Shown: positions 1-6,032, counted from the first letter of the stretch. The stretch: DNA of 8,813 bases from JAFGKK01 sp049684495 (GCA_049684495.1 JBAVFZ010000272.1:1-8813), one strand, 5' to 3'. Numbers and translations are program-made. Notes: a model not told the origin generated them from the sequence alone.

Positions 1-330
1 AGCGATCAGCGATCCGGCTACACGGTCATCCTGCGTTCCAGCGACGACGCGGTCCATGAACGCCTATATGCGATCTCGGGATATTTGCATGAGCGCGGAT
101 ATGAGACGGATATCGACTCCTATCAGAGCGACATCGGGGATAAGGACATCATCCTTTACGGAGCGCCTTCCTGCAACGACGCCATCGATGATTTGACCGT
201 AATCCTCGAAGGCAGATTAGATATCACGGGGCTGGAAAGATCGCGGTTCATTCCCGAGGACGCGATGTACGACTGGAAATATATCGTGATCCAGATTAAG
301 AGTATCCATCAGTTTGATCCGAACCTGTAA
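1..330 (+). CDS. Family A protein, C-terminal part (5' end outside window)
   Basis: The reading frame is open from base 1 to the TAA at 328-330, so the start and any signal peptide lie upstream of the window. The visible 109 residues align without gaps to the C-terminal 101 residues of the gene at 589-1104; by hand count about half the positions are identical. The strongest shared blocks are DIIL-G--SCN, DDL-VIL-G-LDIT and IVIQI near the end. By analogy with that paralogue it is probably an exported lipoprotein whose linker lies off the left edge. I do not recognise the domain. The alternating hydrophobic strands (VILR, DIILYG, YIVIQI) suggest a small alpha/beta fold, possibly like the LytR C-terminal domain, but that is only a guess. 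A strong terminator follows 31 bases after the stop. Confidence 0.85.
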   Translation, partial: SDQRSGYTVILRSSDDAVHERLYAISGYLHERGYETDIDSYQSDIGDKDIILYGAPSCNDAIDDLTVILEGRLDITGLERSRFIPEDAMYDWKYIVIQIKSIHQFDPNL

Positions 331-361
331 CCGCCGCCCATAAAACCGACGAATCGCCTAT

Positions 362-395
362 GAACACCAGGCATAATGGCCTGGTGTTCTTTTTT
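362..395 (+). terminator. Rho-independent terminator of the first family A gene
   Basis: A perfect 11-bp stem (362-372 GAACACCAGGC with 379-389 GCCTGGTGTTC) encloses the 6-nt loop ATAATG and is followed directly by six T residues (390-395). It lies 31 bases after the stop at 330 and is a textbook intrinsic terminator for the upstream gene. Confidence 0.93.
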
Positions 396-523
396 CCCCG
401 GGCAATCCCCCCGCCCCCGGGAACCGGCGGCCGATCCGGCCGGGTCGAACGCGCCAGCTGCAGGAAGGCGCCGCAATCGTACGACAACCGGATGCCGCTC
501 TAGCCACGGGCGCTTCAATAATA

Positions 524-576
524 TAAAATGGGATGGAAGCCGGTCCGCGGCAGGGTCCGGCCTCCATCCCATTTTA
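524..576. repeat. Long A/T-flanked hairpin just upstream of a start codon
   Basis: A perfect 14-bp inverted repeat pairs 524-537 (TAAAATGGGATGGA) with 563-576 (TCCATCCCATTTTA). After one A/C mismatch the stem continues for five GC pairs (539-543 with 557-561), leaving a loop of about 13 nt. The arm bases AAAA and TTTT make it look like a bidirectional intrinsic terminator. Its foot ends 2 nt before the Shine-Dalgarno GAGG (578-581) of the gene starting at 589. A TATAAA-like -10 box (522-527) overlaps the left arm. It could be a terminator for read-through, a 5'-UTR attenuator, or an operator; the sequence does not decide between these. Confidence 0.75.
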
Positions 577-588
577 CGAGGTCCCCCT

Positions 589-1104
589 ATGCGCAAAAGG
601 CTTGCGCTTCCGAAACTGCTCAGCGCTTCCCTGATGTTTGGCGTCCTGGCGTCGTCTTCGCTTGCCTGCACAACCATCACCTCGCTCTTGGCCAGTCCGA
701 CGCCCACCGCCACACAGACACCGACCATCACCCCCACCGCCACACCCGAACCCACGCCGGAAAACCTGCTTTCTCCGGCCGAGCGATCCGACTATCGGGT
801 CATCCTGCGGTACGTCGGCGAGGATGTGCGAACCCGCTTTTATCCGGTCATGACGTTCTTGCTCGACCAGGGATACATGGTGGAGATGGATTCCGGGCCA
901 AGCAACGTCGGCGACATGGATATCATCCTGTTCGGCTCGCTCTCCTGCAACGCCGCCCTCGACGATCTGGAGGTCATCCTCGGGGGAAAATTGGACATTA
1001 CCCACCTGACCCGGATGCGATTCGGTCCCGACGACGCCTCATACAGCAGGAAGAATATCGTCATCCAGATTCAAAGCCTCAGCCTATTCGGTCCCGACCT
1101 TTAA
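589..1104 (+). CDS. Family A lipoprotein with Pro/Thr linker, function unknown
   Basis: This is a 171-residue predicted lipoprotein. ATG 589 was chosen because GAGG at 578-581 sits 7 nt upstream and because it opens directly into a signal peptide: basic MRKR, a hydrophobic core, then the lipobox-like S-L-A-C with Cys27 as the predicted lipidation site. Residues 36-57 form a Thr/Pro linker (PTPTATQTPTITPTATPEPT). Residues 71-171 form the domain shared, without gaps, with the partial gene at 1-330. A conserved Cys in the SCN motif of both copies lies about mid-domain. The protein should be anchored on the outer face of the cytoplasmic membrane with the domain held away by the linker. No enzymatic motif is visible and the family is not recognised. 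A long hairpin lies directly upstream and an intrinsic terminator downstream, so it is probably monocistronic. Confidence 0.9.
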   Translation: MRKRLALPKLLSASLMFGVLASSSLACTTITSLLASPTPTATQTPTITPTATPEPTPENLLSPAERSDYRVILRYVGEDVRTRFYPVMTFLLDQGYMVEMDSGPSNVGDMDIILFGSLSCNAALDDLEVILGGKLDITHLTRMRFGPDDASYSRKNIVIQIQSLSLFGPDL

Positions 1105-1138
1105 CCATCCGGGAATAAATTCTTTTGGAAACATGCAG

Positions 1139-1165
1139 GCGCCGGACGAAAAAGTCCGGCGCTTT
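1139..1165 (+). terminator. Rho-independent terminator of the second family A gene
   Basis: A perfect 9-bp GC-rich stem (1139-1147 GCGCCGGAC with 1154-1162 GTCCGGCGC) has the loop GAAAAA and is followed by TTTGTGTT. The U-tract is short and interrupted, but the stem is strong. It sits 34 bases after the stop of the gene at 589-1104. Confidence 0.85.
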
Positions 1166-1220
1166 GTGTTCCGAAGGAATAGGGGCCGGTAATTTCCCCG
1201 CACCCCGCAGGGGATTGTCC

Positions 1221-1439
1221 GTCATCCCCGCGCGCGTCGTGTTTGTTCGACATTCCCGCGCCTGCCCCGCGCAGCAGGGTGGGCTTTGCGGGAATCCAGA
1301 CCGTATGCTGCAGGAACCAATCAGTCTACTCCTGGATACCCGCCACGAACACGCGGCTATGGCGCGCGCGAAGGCCAATATCCTCCCGGCGTGTTGGGTT
1401 ATTCGTCATCCCGGCCTGCTCGTAGCCGGGAGCCTGGAC
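1221..1439. repeat. Diverged CCTGGAT/ATTCCCGC inverted-repeat elements
   Basis: Several degraded copies of the same kind of element are scattered here in both orientations. In reverse orientation, ATTCCCGC (1252-1259) pairs with GCGGGAAT (1288-1295) and is followed by CCAGA. In forward orientation, CTCCTGGATACCCGC begins near 1329 and ends with CGGCTAT, one mismatch from a full stem. GTCATCCCGGC (1405-1415) pairs with GCCGGGA (1425-1431) and is followed by GCCTGGA. Elements of the form CCTGGATTCCCGC...GCGGGAATGAC are common intergenic REP-like repeats in many bacterial genomes. No coding potential was seen in this stretch. Confidence 0.7.
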
Positions 1440-1465
1440 TCTATTGACGAAGATCATTCAGTCTA

Positions 1466-1588
1466 TTCCTGGATACCCGCTGCGATCACGCGGGTATGAC
1501 GATCATTGGTTCCTGGATTCCCGCTGAGATCACGCGGGCATGACGGCCACTTGTTCCTGGATTCCCGCTACGATCACGCAGGAATGAC
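1466..1588 (+). repeat. Three REP-like hairpin units in 44-bp tandem
   Basis: Copies start at 1466, 1510 and 1554, exactly 44 bases apart. Each reads TTCCTGGAT(A/T)CCCGCT, then GATCACGC(G/A)GG and ATGAC, followed by a variable stretch of about 8 nt. Each forms a hairpin. The first has the perfect stem ATACCCGC (1473-1480) / GCGGGTAT (1490-1497); the others use ATTCCCGC with GCGGGCAT and GCAGGAAT, one mismatch each. The A-T to T-A exchange at the third stem pair between the first and third copies is compensatory. An earlier forward copy at 1321-1363 aligns with 1459-1501 including the leading TCAGTCTA. The array lies entirely in the gap before the glycosyltransferase gene. Confidence 0.85.
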
Positions 1589-1618
1589 CCCTCGACTGCG
1601 GCTCGGGGCAGGCTCAGT
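1588..1618. repeat. CTCGACTGCGGCTC-type dispersed repeat fragment
   Basis: The stretch CCTCGACTGCGGCTCGGGG followed by CAGGCTCAGT resembles the dispersed CCCTTCGACT...CTCAGGGCAGGCTCAG sequences often found between genes in Chloroflexota and other genomes. It directly abuts the tandem hairpin units and ends about 47 bases before the glycosyltransferase start. The assignment rests on remembered similarity only. A related degenerate stretch may be present at about 5872-5904. Confidence 0.45.
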
Positions 1619-1664
1619 TGGATATACACCACCACCATTACTGCAATCAAGTAGAATCCCCTTT

Positions 1665-2912
1665 ATGCGCATCCTCCTGATGACCTACGGCACCCGTGGT
1701 GATGTCGAACCCTTCGTCGCACTCGCGCATGGGTTCGTAAAAGCGGGTCACACCGCGCGCCTGGCCGCGCCGGAAACGTACGCGCCGCTGGCGAAGGATA
1801 GCGGCATGGAGTACCTGCCCCTTTCCGGCGACCCGGGCCTGCTCGCGGCATCGATGGTCCAAAAAGCCGGCGGCAATCCGCTGCGGATGATCGGCGTGAT
1901 GGCGCGCTTCGTCTTCCCACTCGCAGCCGAAGTCTTTGGAAGGCTGCGGGAGATCGCACCGGGTTCGGACGCAATCGTGCATTCGTTCCTCTTCACCCAT
2001 GCCGGGTACGAGCTCGCCAAATCTCTTCGGGTTCCCGACTTTTCCGCGCAGATGTTCCCGATGTTCGCGCCGACCGCCGAGTTCGCCGCGCCGGGCTTCC
2101 CGGATGCGGCGCTTCCCGGGATTTACCGCAAGCTGACGCATATTCTTTTCAATAACATATTCCGACACGGTGGCGGCATGCTCTACGGGCTTGTCCGCCG
2201 CAGCCATCCGGAATTCCCGCCGCTCACCGGATGGCCCTTCTCCGCTAAAGCAGGCCGGATTACCCCGTTGCTGTTCGGTTTCAGTGAACACGTGGTCCCC
2301 CGCCCCGCGGACTGGCCGGCGACGGCGCATATCACCGGTTACTGGCAGATGAATCCACCGCGAGATGAAGATATCCCTGAGGAGCTGCGGCGGTTCTTGG
2401 ACGCGGGAGATCCGCCGGTATATGTCGGCTTCGGAAGCGCGGCGCCGAAGGATATACGGCATCTGGCCGGTATCGCTCAGGCTGCCCTACGCCGGACCGG
2501 GCAACGGGGCATTCTCTCGATCGGCAGGATGGAAGTCATGCCGGAGATCGATACGCGGAATATTCTCCCGATCGGATCTGTTTCCCACCGCTGGCTTTTT
2601 CCGCGGATGGGGTGTGTCGTCCATCACGGCGGAGCGGGTACGACAGGCGCGGGCCTGCGCGCGGGCGTGCCGAATATCGTTGTCCCCTTCACCTCGGATC
2701 AGCCCTTCTGGGCGGCGCGCGTCCGGGCGCTCGGCGCCGGGCCGGATCCGATCCCGCTGCAAAAACTCACCGCCGAGCGGCTAGCCGCCGCGATCAACCG
2801 GGCACTGCAAGACCAAGAGCTGCGCGCCCGTTGCCTCGAGTTGGGGGAAAAAATCGACGCCGAGGACGGCGTCGAAAGGGCGGTGGAATGGATCCTGCAA
2901 AACAGGCCCTAA
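1665..2912 (+). CDS. GT1/UGT-superfamily glycosyltransferase (sterol glucosyltransferase-like)
   Basis: This 415-residue protein should transfer a sugar from a nucleotide-sugar donor to a lipid or other small acceptor, at or near the cytoplasmic membrane. The N-terminal acceptor domain opens with MRILLMTYGTRGDVEPF (residues 1-17), typical of GT28/GT1 enzymes such as UGT80 sterol glucosyltransferases and MGT-type macrolide transferases. The C-terminal donor domain has YVGFGS and the UGT signature: HHGGAGTT at 320-327, GVP, then D345-Q346, which bind the donor diphosphate and sugar. Length fits the family. ATG 1665 is the family-like start; the frame is open further upstream, but that part only translates the repeats. 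No Shine-Dalgarno is evident. A TAGAAT (1652-1657) 7 nt before the ATG raises the possibility of a near-leaderless mRNA. The acceptor cannot be predicted; the assignment of class is firm. Confidence 0.93.
   Translation: MRILLMTYGTRGDVEPFVALAHGFVKAGHTARLAAPETYAPLAKDSGMEYLPLSGDPGLLAASMVQKAGGNPLRMIGVMARFVFPLAAEVFGRLREIAPGSDAIVHSFLFTHAGYELAKSLRVPDFSAQMFPMFAPTAEFAAPGFPDAALPGIYRKLTHILFNNIFRHGGGMLYGLVRRSHPEFPPLTGWPFSAKAGRITPLLFGFSEHVVPRPADWPATAHITGYWQMNPPRDEDIPEELRRFLDAGDPPVYVGFGSAAPKDIRHLAGIAQAALRRTGQRGILSIGRMEVMPEIDTRNILPIGSVSHRWLFPRMGCVVHHGGAGTTGAGLRAGVPNIVVPFTSDQPFWAARVRALGAGPDPIPLQKLTAERLAAAINRALQDQELRARCLELGEKIDAEDGVERAVEWILQNRP
2854..2876 (+). repeat. 23-nt hairpin-forming word shared with the relic at 4026-4048
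   Basis: Inside the 3' end of the glycosyltransferase gene, TCGACGCC and GGCGTCGA pair around the 6-nt loop GAGGAC (2854-2875). The same 23 bases recur unchanged at 4026-4048 in the pseudogene fragment, 1172 bases downstream. In protein it encodes the DAEDGVE part of the C-terminus. The flanks are clearly diverged, so this is the best conserved piece of the duplication. Confidence 0.8.
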
Positions 2913-2945
2913 ACCCGGCACGGAACTTCCGGCCGCATATTCCTA

Positions 2946-2951
2946 TATAAT
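2946..2951 (+). promoter_or_regulatory. Candidate -10 box for the family B gene at 2988
   Basis: A consensus TATAAT lies 37 bases before the ATG at 2988, in the 75-base gap after the glycosyltransferase. No good -35 hexamer is visible at the usual distance, so this is a candidate only. It would let the lipoprotein gene be expressed separately from the upstream gene. Confidence 0.4.
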
Positions 2952-2987
2952 CCCTCCACGAGGAATTCCGGATCGGGAGATGGATCC

Positions 2988-3893
2988 ATGTTCCGAATGA
3001 CACCAGGGCCTCGCGCCCTAACCGTATGCGCCTCGGCAATTCTCTTTTCCTGCCTATGGGGATGCACCCTCATCCCTTTCGCTCCTCCAACCCCTTCCCC
3101 GAGCCCCACCGCCACCGGTACTCCGACGCACACGGCCACTTCCACCCCAACCCTGACATCCACATCCACCCCCACCCCCACTCAAACCTCAACCCCTTCC
3201 CCGACCGAGACTCCGACGTCAACCGTTGACCTTTCTCCGGCCGGTGACGGCTTCGCGGCCATCCCATCCGTAACCGGTGACTCGCCTGCCGACTGGCCGG
3301 TCGTATTCTCCGAACCCTTCGACAACAACAAAAACGGATGGGATATCGGTCCCGTAAAAACTAAATATTGGGAAGTCGCGACCTCGATCAGCGGCGGCGT
3401 AATCCATCTATCGCTGATTACCATGGTGCCCGGCCCCTGGGCGTTCTATCCGGCGCTCGGGGAGTTGCGGGATTTTTTCGTATCCATCGAGATCCGGAAG
3501 ATAAACGGCACCCGGAGCGCCGACTTCGGATTACTTTTCCGGGAGGCCGAAGGCTCCCATTATTATTTCCGCATCAACCCGGAATCCCGGACGTATAACG
3601 TCACTCTCCTATTCAACTCCGAATGGACGGACGTCATTAATTGGAAACAGTTCAAACGGATCTTACCCTACGGCGTCAACCGGATTGCGGTGATGGCCGA
3701 AGGTGCCCAGTACATATTCTTCATTAATGGAGAGGAGGTGGACCGGATGGAAGATCCCACCCGTCGAGTGGGCCGGATTGGCGCCGGCATCACCTTGTAC
3801 AATCCCGGAGACAGGATCAAACTCGAAGCCGACGATCTCGTGGTGAGAGCCCCAAAAGGCAGCCTTTCGATATCAACCCCCTTGCCCGGTTGA
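2988..3893 (+). CDS. Family B lipoprotein with ConA/LamG-like domain (301 aa)
   Basis: Predicted surface lipoprotein. ATG 2988 has GGGAGA about 7 nt upstream; M4 at 2997 is a possible alternative. The signal peptide runs to L-F-S-C (Cys22) or L-W-G-C (Cys26), either of which could be the lipidation site. Residues 34-78 form a long Pro/Thr/Ser linker. The domain at about 102-295 starts with DWPVVFSEPFDNNKNGW and contains DFFVSIEIRK, a GLLFRE strand, YYFRIN, NRIAVMAEG, FFINGEEV and a final RAP. Many aromatic-rich beta strands, a central 'FR...Y-F-I' and a C-terminal 'ING' strand are typical of concanavalin A-like/LamG or DUF1080-type sandwiches. The fold is inferred, not shown by catalytic residues. 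A carbohydrate- or protein-binding role is possible. It is the most diverged of the four family B copies in this window: it lacks the VKG motif and ends ADDLVVRAP where others have FDNFE. Confidence 0.9.
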   Translation: MFRMTPGPRALTVCASAILFSCLWGCTLIPFAPPTPSPSPTATGTPTHTATSTPTLTSTSTPTPTQTSTPSPTETPTSTVDLSPAGDGFAAIPSVTGDSPADWPVVFSEPFDNNKNGWDIGPVKTKYWEVATSISGGVIHLSLITMVPGPWAFYPALGELRDFFVSIEIRKINGTRSADFGLLFREAEGSHYYFRINPESRTYNVTLLFNSEWTDVINWKQFKRILPYGVNRIAVMAEGAQYIFFINGEEVDRMEDPTRRVGRIGAGITLYNPGDRIKLEADDLVVRAPKGSLSISTPLPG

Positions 3894-3955
3894 CCGTTCT
3901 TTTCACTCACTGGAGTCAGAATCCAAAGCAGACACTTTCCGATTGCACCGGATCC

Positions 3956-4084
3956 GCGGACGCGAACAACCGGGTCCTGAACGCCGCGGTAATGCGTGCC
4001 CGCTGCCGCGAACCCGGTAAAAAACTCGACGCCGAGGACGGCGTCGAACGTACGGTGGAGCGGATACAAAAGTCGCTCCGGTAA
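3956..4084 (+). pseudogene. Relic of a glycosyltransferase C-terminus
   Basis: The frame ending at the TAA 4082-4084 encodes NNRV, RARC, KKLDAEDGVERTVERI and SLR. It lines up without gaps with the last ~42 residues of the glycosyltransferase at 1665-2912 (INRA, RARC, EKIDAEDGVERAVEWI, NRP). A 23-nt word is identical in both. Everything upstream of the last ~43 codons is missing: the UGT signature and donor domain are absent, and the sequence between 3894 and 3955 does not resemble the transferase. It is therefore a decayed fragment of a second glycosyltransferase copy and not a functional gene. The open frame from ATG 3890 overlaps the stop of the preceding lipoprotein gene and has no convincing ribosome site. 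Confidence 0.8.
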
Positions 4085-4098
4085 ATCCGAGGAACCGG

Positions 4099-4113
4099 GG
4101 AAAATATTTTTCC
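4099..4113. terminator. Weak A/T hairpin between convergent genes
   Basis: GGAAAA (4099-4104) and TTTTCC (4108-4113) form a short 6-bp stem around TAT. It lies between the end of the relic and the 3' end of the minus-strand protease gene, where a bidirectional terminator would be expected. The stem is short and AT-rich, so this is a tentative call. Confidence 0.3.
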
Positions 4114-4149
4114 AGCCGATGGGATTTCCCCCAAACGGTTCAGCCGGGT

Positions 4150-4998
4150 CTAGAGGAAGAATACCAGCACCACTTTCAGGATCAGGTCGGCGGCGAAATG
4201 GGAGACCATCGCGCTTTCCAGCCCGTATTTCCAATACAGCCAGCCGAACAGAATGCCGATGATACCGTTCAAGACCAGTGTGCTGGTGACGGTCACAACA
4301 TCCACCGGCATGCCGACAACCAGGATGTTGGAGATGTGAAGCGCCCCGAATACCAGCGTGCTGAGAACGTTGGCCGCCCATAAAGGCGCCGTCCCCGGGC
4401 GTCCGGTTTTTTTTCCAAACAGGAGGCCGCCGGACCAGGCCAGGCCGTTCAGGAGGAATAGCCGCAGCCACACCTCCTCGTTGAACCCCGCGCTCAGGGA
4501 CGCCAGCAATCCTTCCCACCACGACCAGTGGACTTCCGGGACGGATATCCCCGCGGCGGTTATGCTGATATCCATCCATGGGCCGAAGACGAATTGACTC
4601 AACAGAAGAAGCAATCCTCCGGCGGCCGCGCCGGACACAGCCCCAACCAGCATTGCCCGTCCGAAACGGGCGGGTTTCGGCTGCCGGTACAACACTGCGC
4701 GGATAAAGGGGGCATCCAATCCGGTCCATTTGGCAAACAGCAGTCCGAGCGCCGTCAGCGGGATGTTGATCAGGACGGCCTGTCCCAGCGTGATAAGAAC
4801 CATCACCGCAAGGAACAGGATCCGCATAGTCTCCGGAGAAAGCGACGAATTTTCCGGAGGCGGGACGGCCATCGACGGACCGCTGATCGCGATCGAGTAT
4901 GGCAGGATGGCCAGAGTTGCCGGGATGGCGAGCAGGCCGAACAGGATCAGGGTCCGCCATTGATACTTCTGTTGCGTCGGTGAATTCGCGGTCTCCAT
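4150..4998 (-). CDS. CPBP-family intramembrane metalloprotease (CAAX protease-like)
   Basis: A 282-residue multi-spanning membrane protein. It carries the motifs of the CPBP/Abi (CAAX prenyl protease 2-like) family: EEVWLR at 174-179 (EExxxR), FGALH at 217-221 (FxxxH), and HFAAD at 267-271. The two glutamates and two histidines are the expected metal/catalytic residues. These fall in the C-terminal half, as usual; the N-terminal half has hydrophobic segments around 17-37, 58-90 and 115-138. The family includes eukaryotic Rce1 and bacterial members linked to bacteriocin self-immunity or membrane-protein processing; the substrate here is unknown. The start at 4998 is preferred because GGGAGGGAGA precedes it directly. 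An ATG 45 bases further upstream lacks that signal. It is convergent with the lipoprotein gene and relic and divergent from the phosphatase gene. Confidence 0.93.
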   Translation of the reverse strand: METANSPTQQKYQWRTLILFGLLAIPATLAILPYSIAISGPSMAVPPPENSSLSPETMRILFLAVMVLITLGQAVLINIPLTALGLLFAKWTGLDAPFIRAVLYRQPKPARFGRAMLVGAVSGAAAGGLLLLLSQFVFGPWMDISITAAGISVPEVHWSWWEGLLASLSAGFNEEVWLRLFLLNGLAWSGGLLFGKKTGRPGTAPLWAANVLSTLVFGALHISNILVVGMPVDVVTVTSTLVLNGIIGILFGWLYWKYGLESAMVSHFAADLILKVVLVFFL

Positions 4999-5026
4999 TC
5001 TCCCTCCCAGGGACAGTGATGGAACA

Positions 5027-5032
5027 ATTATA
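5027..5032 (-). promoter_or_regulatory. Candidate -10 box for the CPBP protease gene
   Basis: On the minus strand TATAAT reads from 5032 to 5027, 28 bases before the ATG at 4998. No recognisable -35 element was found at 16-18 bases further upstream. A TACAAT on the plus strand at 5076-5081 could serve the divergent phosphatase gene. Both are sequence-match calls only. Confidence 0.35.
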
Positions 5033-5164
5033 GGGCCTTCCATAGTCTACGCCGCCGGATGGCTATCGGTTCGTGTACAATTGCGGCCTGCATTCCGAAT
5101 TGCTGCCCGGGATTTTTCCCCCTTTCTCCTGCAGCTTCATTCATCTAAATATCAAGGAAAATGC

Positions 5165-5833
5165 ATGGGAAGACCCTCCGCCTGCACCGTATATCTCATC
5201 CGCCACGGCGAGACCGACTGGAACCGGTCCGGCATCTGGCAGGGGCACGCCCAAGTCCCGTTGAACGCCGCGGGGCAACAACAAGCGATGCGCCTGGCGC
5301 GCCGCCTGGCGGATGAGGGCGTGCGTTTCGACGCGCTCTATTCGAGCGACCTCAGCCGCGCCTGGGAGACGGCCGCCGTCCTCGGCGGCGCGCTCGGGCT
5401 TTCGCCCGTCGCGGCGGCCGCCCTGCGCGAGATCGACCTCGGCGCGTGGTCCGGCAAAACCCGCGCCCAGATCACCCTCGAATTCCCGGAGGAGTGGCGG
5501 CGCATACAAAACAACGAGGATCTCCCGCGCGGGGGCGGGGAAACCGTCGCCGCATGCACACAACGGGTGATGGCCTGGATGGACCGCACGGCAGAGAGAC
5601 ACACCGGCCGTACGATTTGCGCCGTCACCCACGGCGGATGCATCCGCAACGCGCTGCTCCACGCGCTGGATCTGACCTGGGCCGAACGCAACCGGATCCC
5701 CTCCCTCGATAACGCATCCATCACCGTCATGCAACGCGGCACGGGCGGATGGAGAGCGGTGCGGATGAACGATGTGGAGGGCATCCATTCCGCCGGCGGG
5801 GAGGAGGGCTGGCCGGAGGACAAGAAAGGGTAG
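5165..5833 (+). CDS. Histidine phosphatase (phosphoglycerate mutase-like)
   Basis: A 222-residue cytoplasmic enzyme of the branch 1 histidine phosphatase superfamily. It has the nucleophile motif LIRHGETDWN (residues 11-20, with Arg13 and phospho-accepting His14), LYSSDLSRAWETA (58-70, with the phosphate-pocket Arg65), LREIDLGAWSG (87-97, with the proton-donor Glu89), and VTHGGCIRN (154-162, with the second catalytic His156). The catalytic set is complete. ATG 5165 has AAGGA (5154-5158) 6 nt upstream and gives a family-length N-terminus; the longer open frame upstream to 5081 lacks family features. Such proteins act on alpha-ribazole phosphate, phosphoglycerates, sugar phosphates or other phosphoesters; the sequence alone does not say which, and no cobalamin or glycolysis neighbours help. 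The last ~20 residues are Gly/Glu-rich and look dispensable. Confidence 0.93.
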   Translation: MGRPSACTVYLIRHGETDWNRSGIWQGHAQVPLNAAGQQQAMRLARRLADEGVRFDALYSSDLSRAWETAAVLGGALGLSPVAAAALREIDLGAWSGKTRAQITLEFPEEWRRIQNNEDLPRGGGETVAACTQRVMAWMDRTAERHTGRTICAVTHGGCIRNALLHALDLTWAERNRIPSLDNASITVMQRGTGGWRAVRMNDVEGIHSAGGEEGWPEDKKG

Positions 5834-6032
5834 GCGGCTGAGATTTCATCAAATGCGAAAAGCTCATCCCTCGGATCGGCCGGAGAAGAGTCGAAGGGCA
5901 CCGAGTAAATCCATTGGCTCCTAATACGCTCCTGTTTTTCCTTCAGGTACTCATGGAAGAGATCATTTTTTCTGATAACATGACCTCCTTTCGAATCACA
6001 AACGCCCTATCTACTGATCGGAGTTGATATCT
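5834..6032. other. Intergenic stretch with no clear gene
   Basis: No convincing forward gene or terminator was seen here. Positions 5872-5904 hold a diverged copy of the CTCGG/CCCTTCGACT-type dispersed repeat. On the minus strand a perfect Shine-Dalgarno core AAAGGAGG (5992-5985) is followed after only 2 nt by ATG (5982), but that frame stops after 12 codons. Another minus frame reads without a stop from 6006 back into the phosphatase gene (see findings). The GGAG at 6020-6023 belongs to the next lipoprotein gene. Confidence 0.5.

Noticed and set aside
524..576. Riboswitch upstream of the family A gene
   Set aside because: A single long hairpin with no recognisable aptamer core; called only as a hairpin.
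376..588. Extension of the second family A gene upstream to ATG 376
   Set aside because: It would start inside the terminator of the previous gene and place 71 Arg/Pro-rich residues before a clear signal peptide.
1466..1588. CRISPR array
   Set aside because: Only three units, internal stems, about 8-nt variable parts that are too short for spacers, imperfect repeats and no cas genes.
1506..1664. Longer glycosyltransferase start at 1506
   Set aside because: The extra 53 residues only translate the tandem repeats; the family N-terminus begins at ATG 1665.
1647..2462. 271-residue minus-strand open frame
   Set aside because: Antisense to the glycosyltransferase, whose frame has all family motifs; a GC-rich shadow frame.
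2909..3181. Minus-strand open frame encoding a Gly/Val repeat (VGVGVDVDVRVGV), with similar ones at 309-755, 7313-7627 and 8284-8487
   Set aside because: These are antisense readings of the Thr/Pro linker DNA of the lipoprotein genes. The forward frames have signal peptides, ribosome sites and paralogues.
3668..4960. 430-residue minus-strand open frame
   Set aside because: It overlaps the lipoprotein gene antisense and the protease gene in another frame. The protease frame carries the EExxxR/FxxxH/H motifs, and this one shows no family features.
5982..5992. AAAGGAGG followed by ATG on the minus strand as a gene start
   Set aside because: The spacing is only 2 nt and the frame stops after 12 codons.
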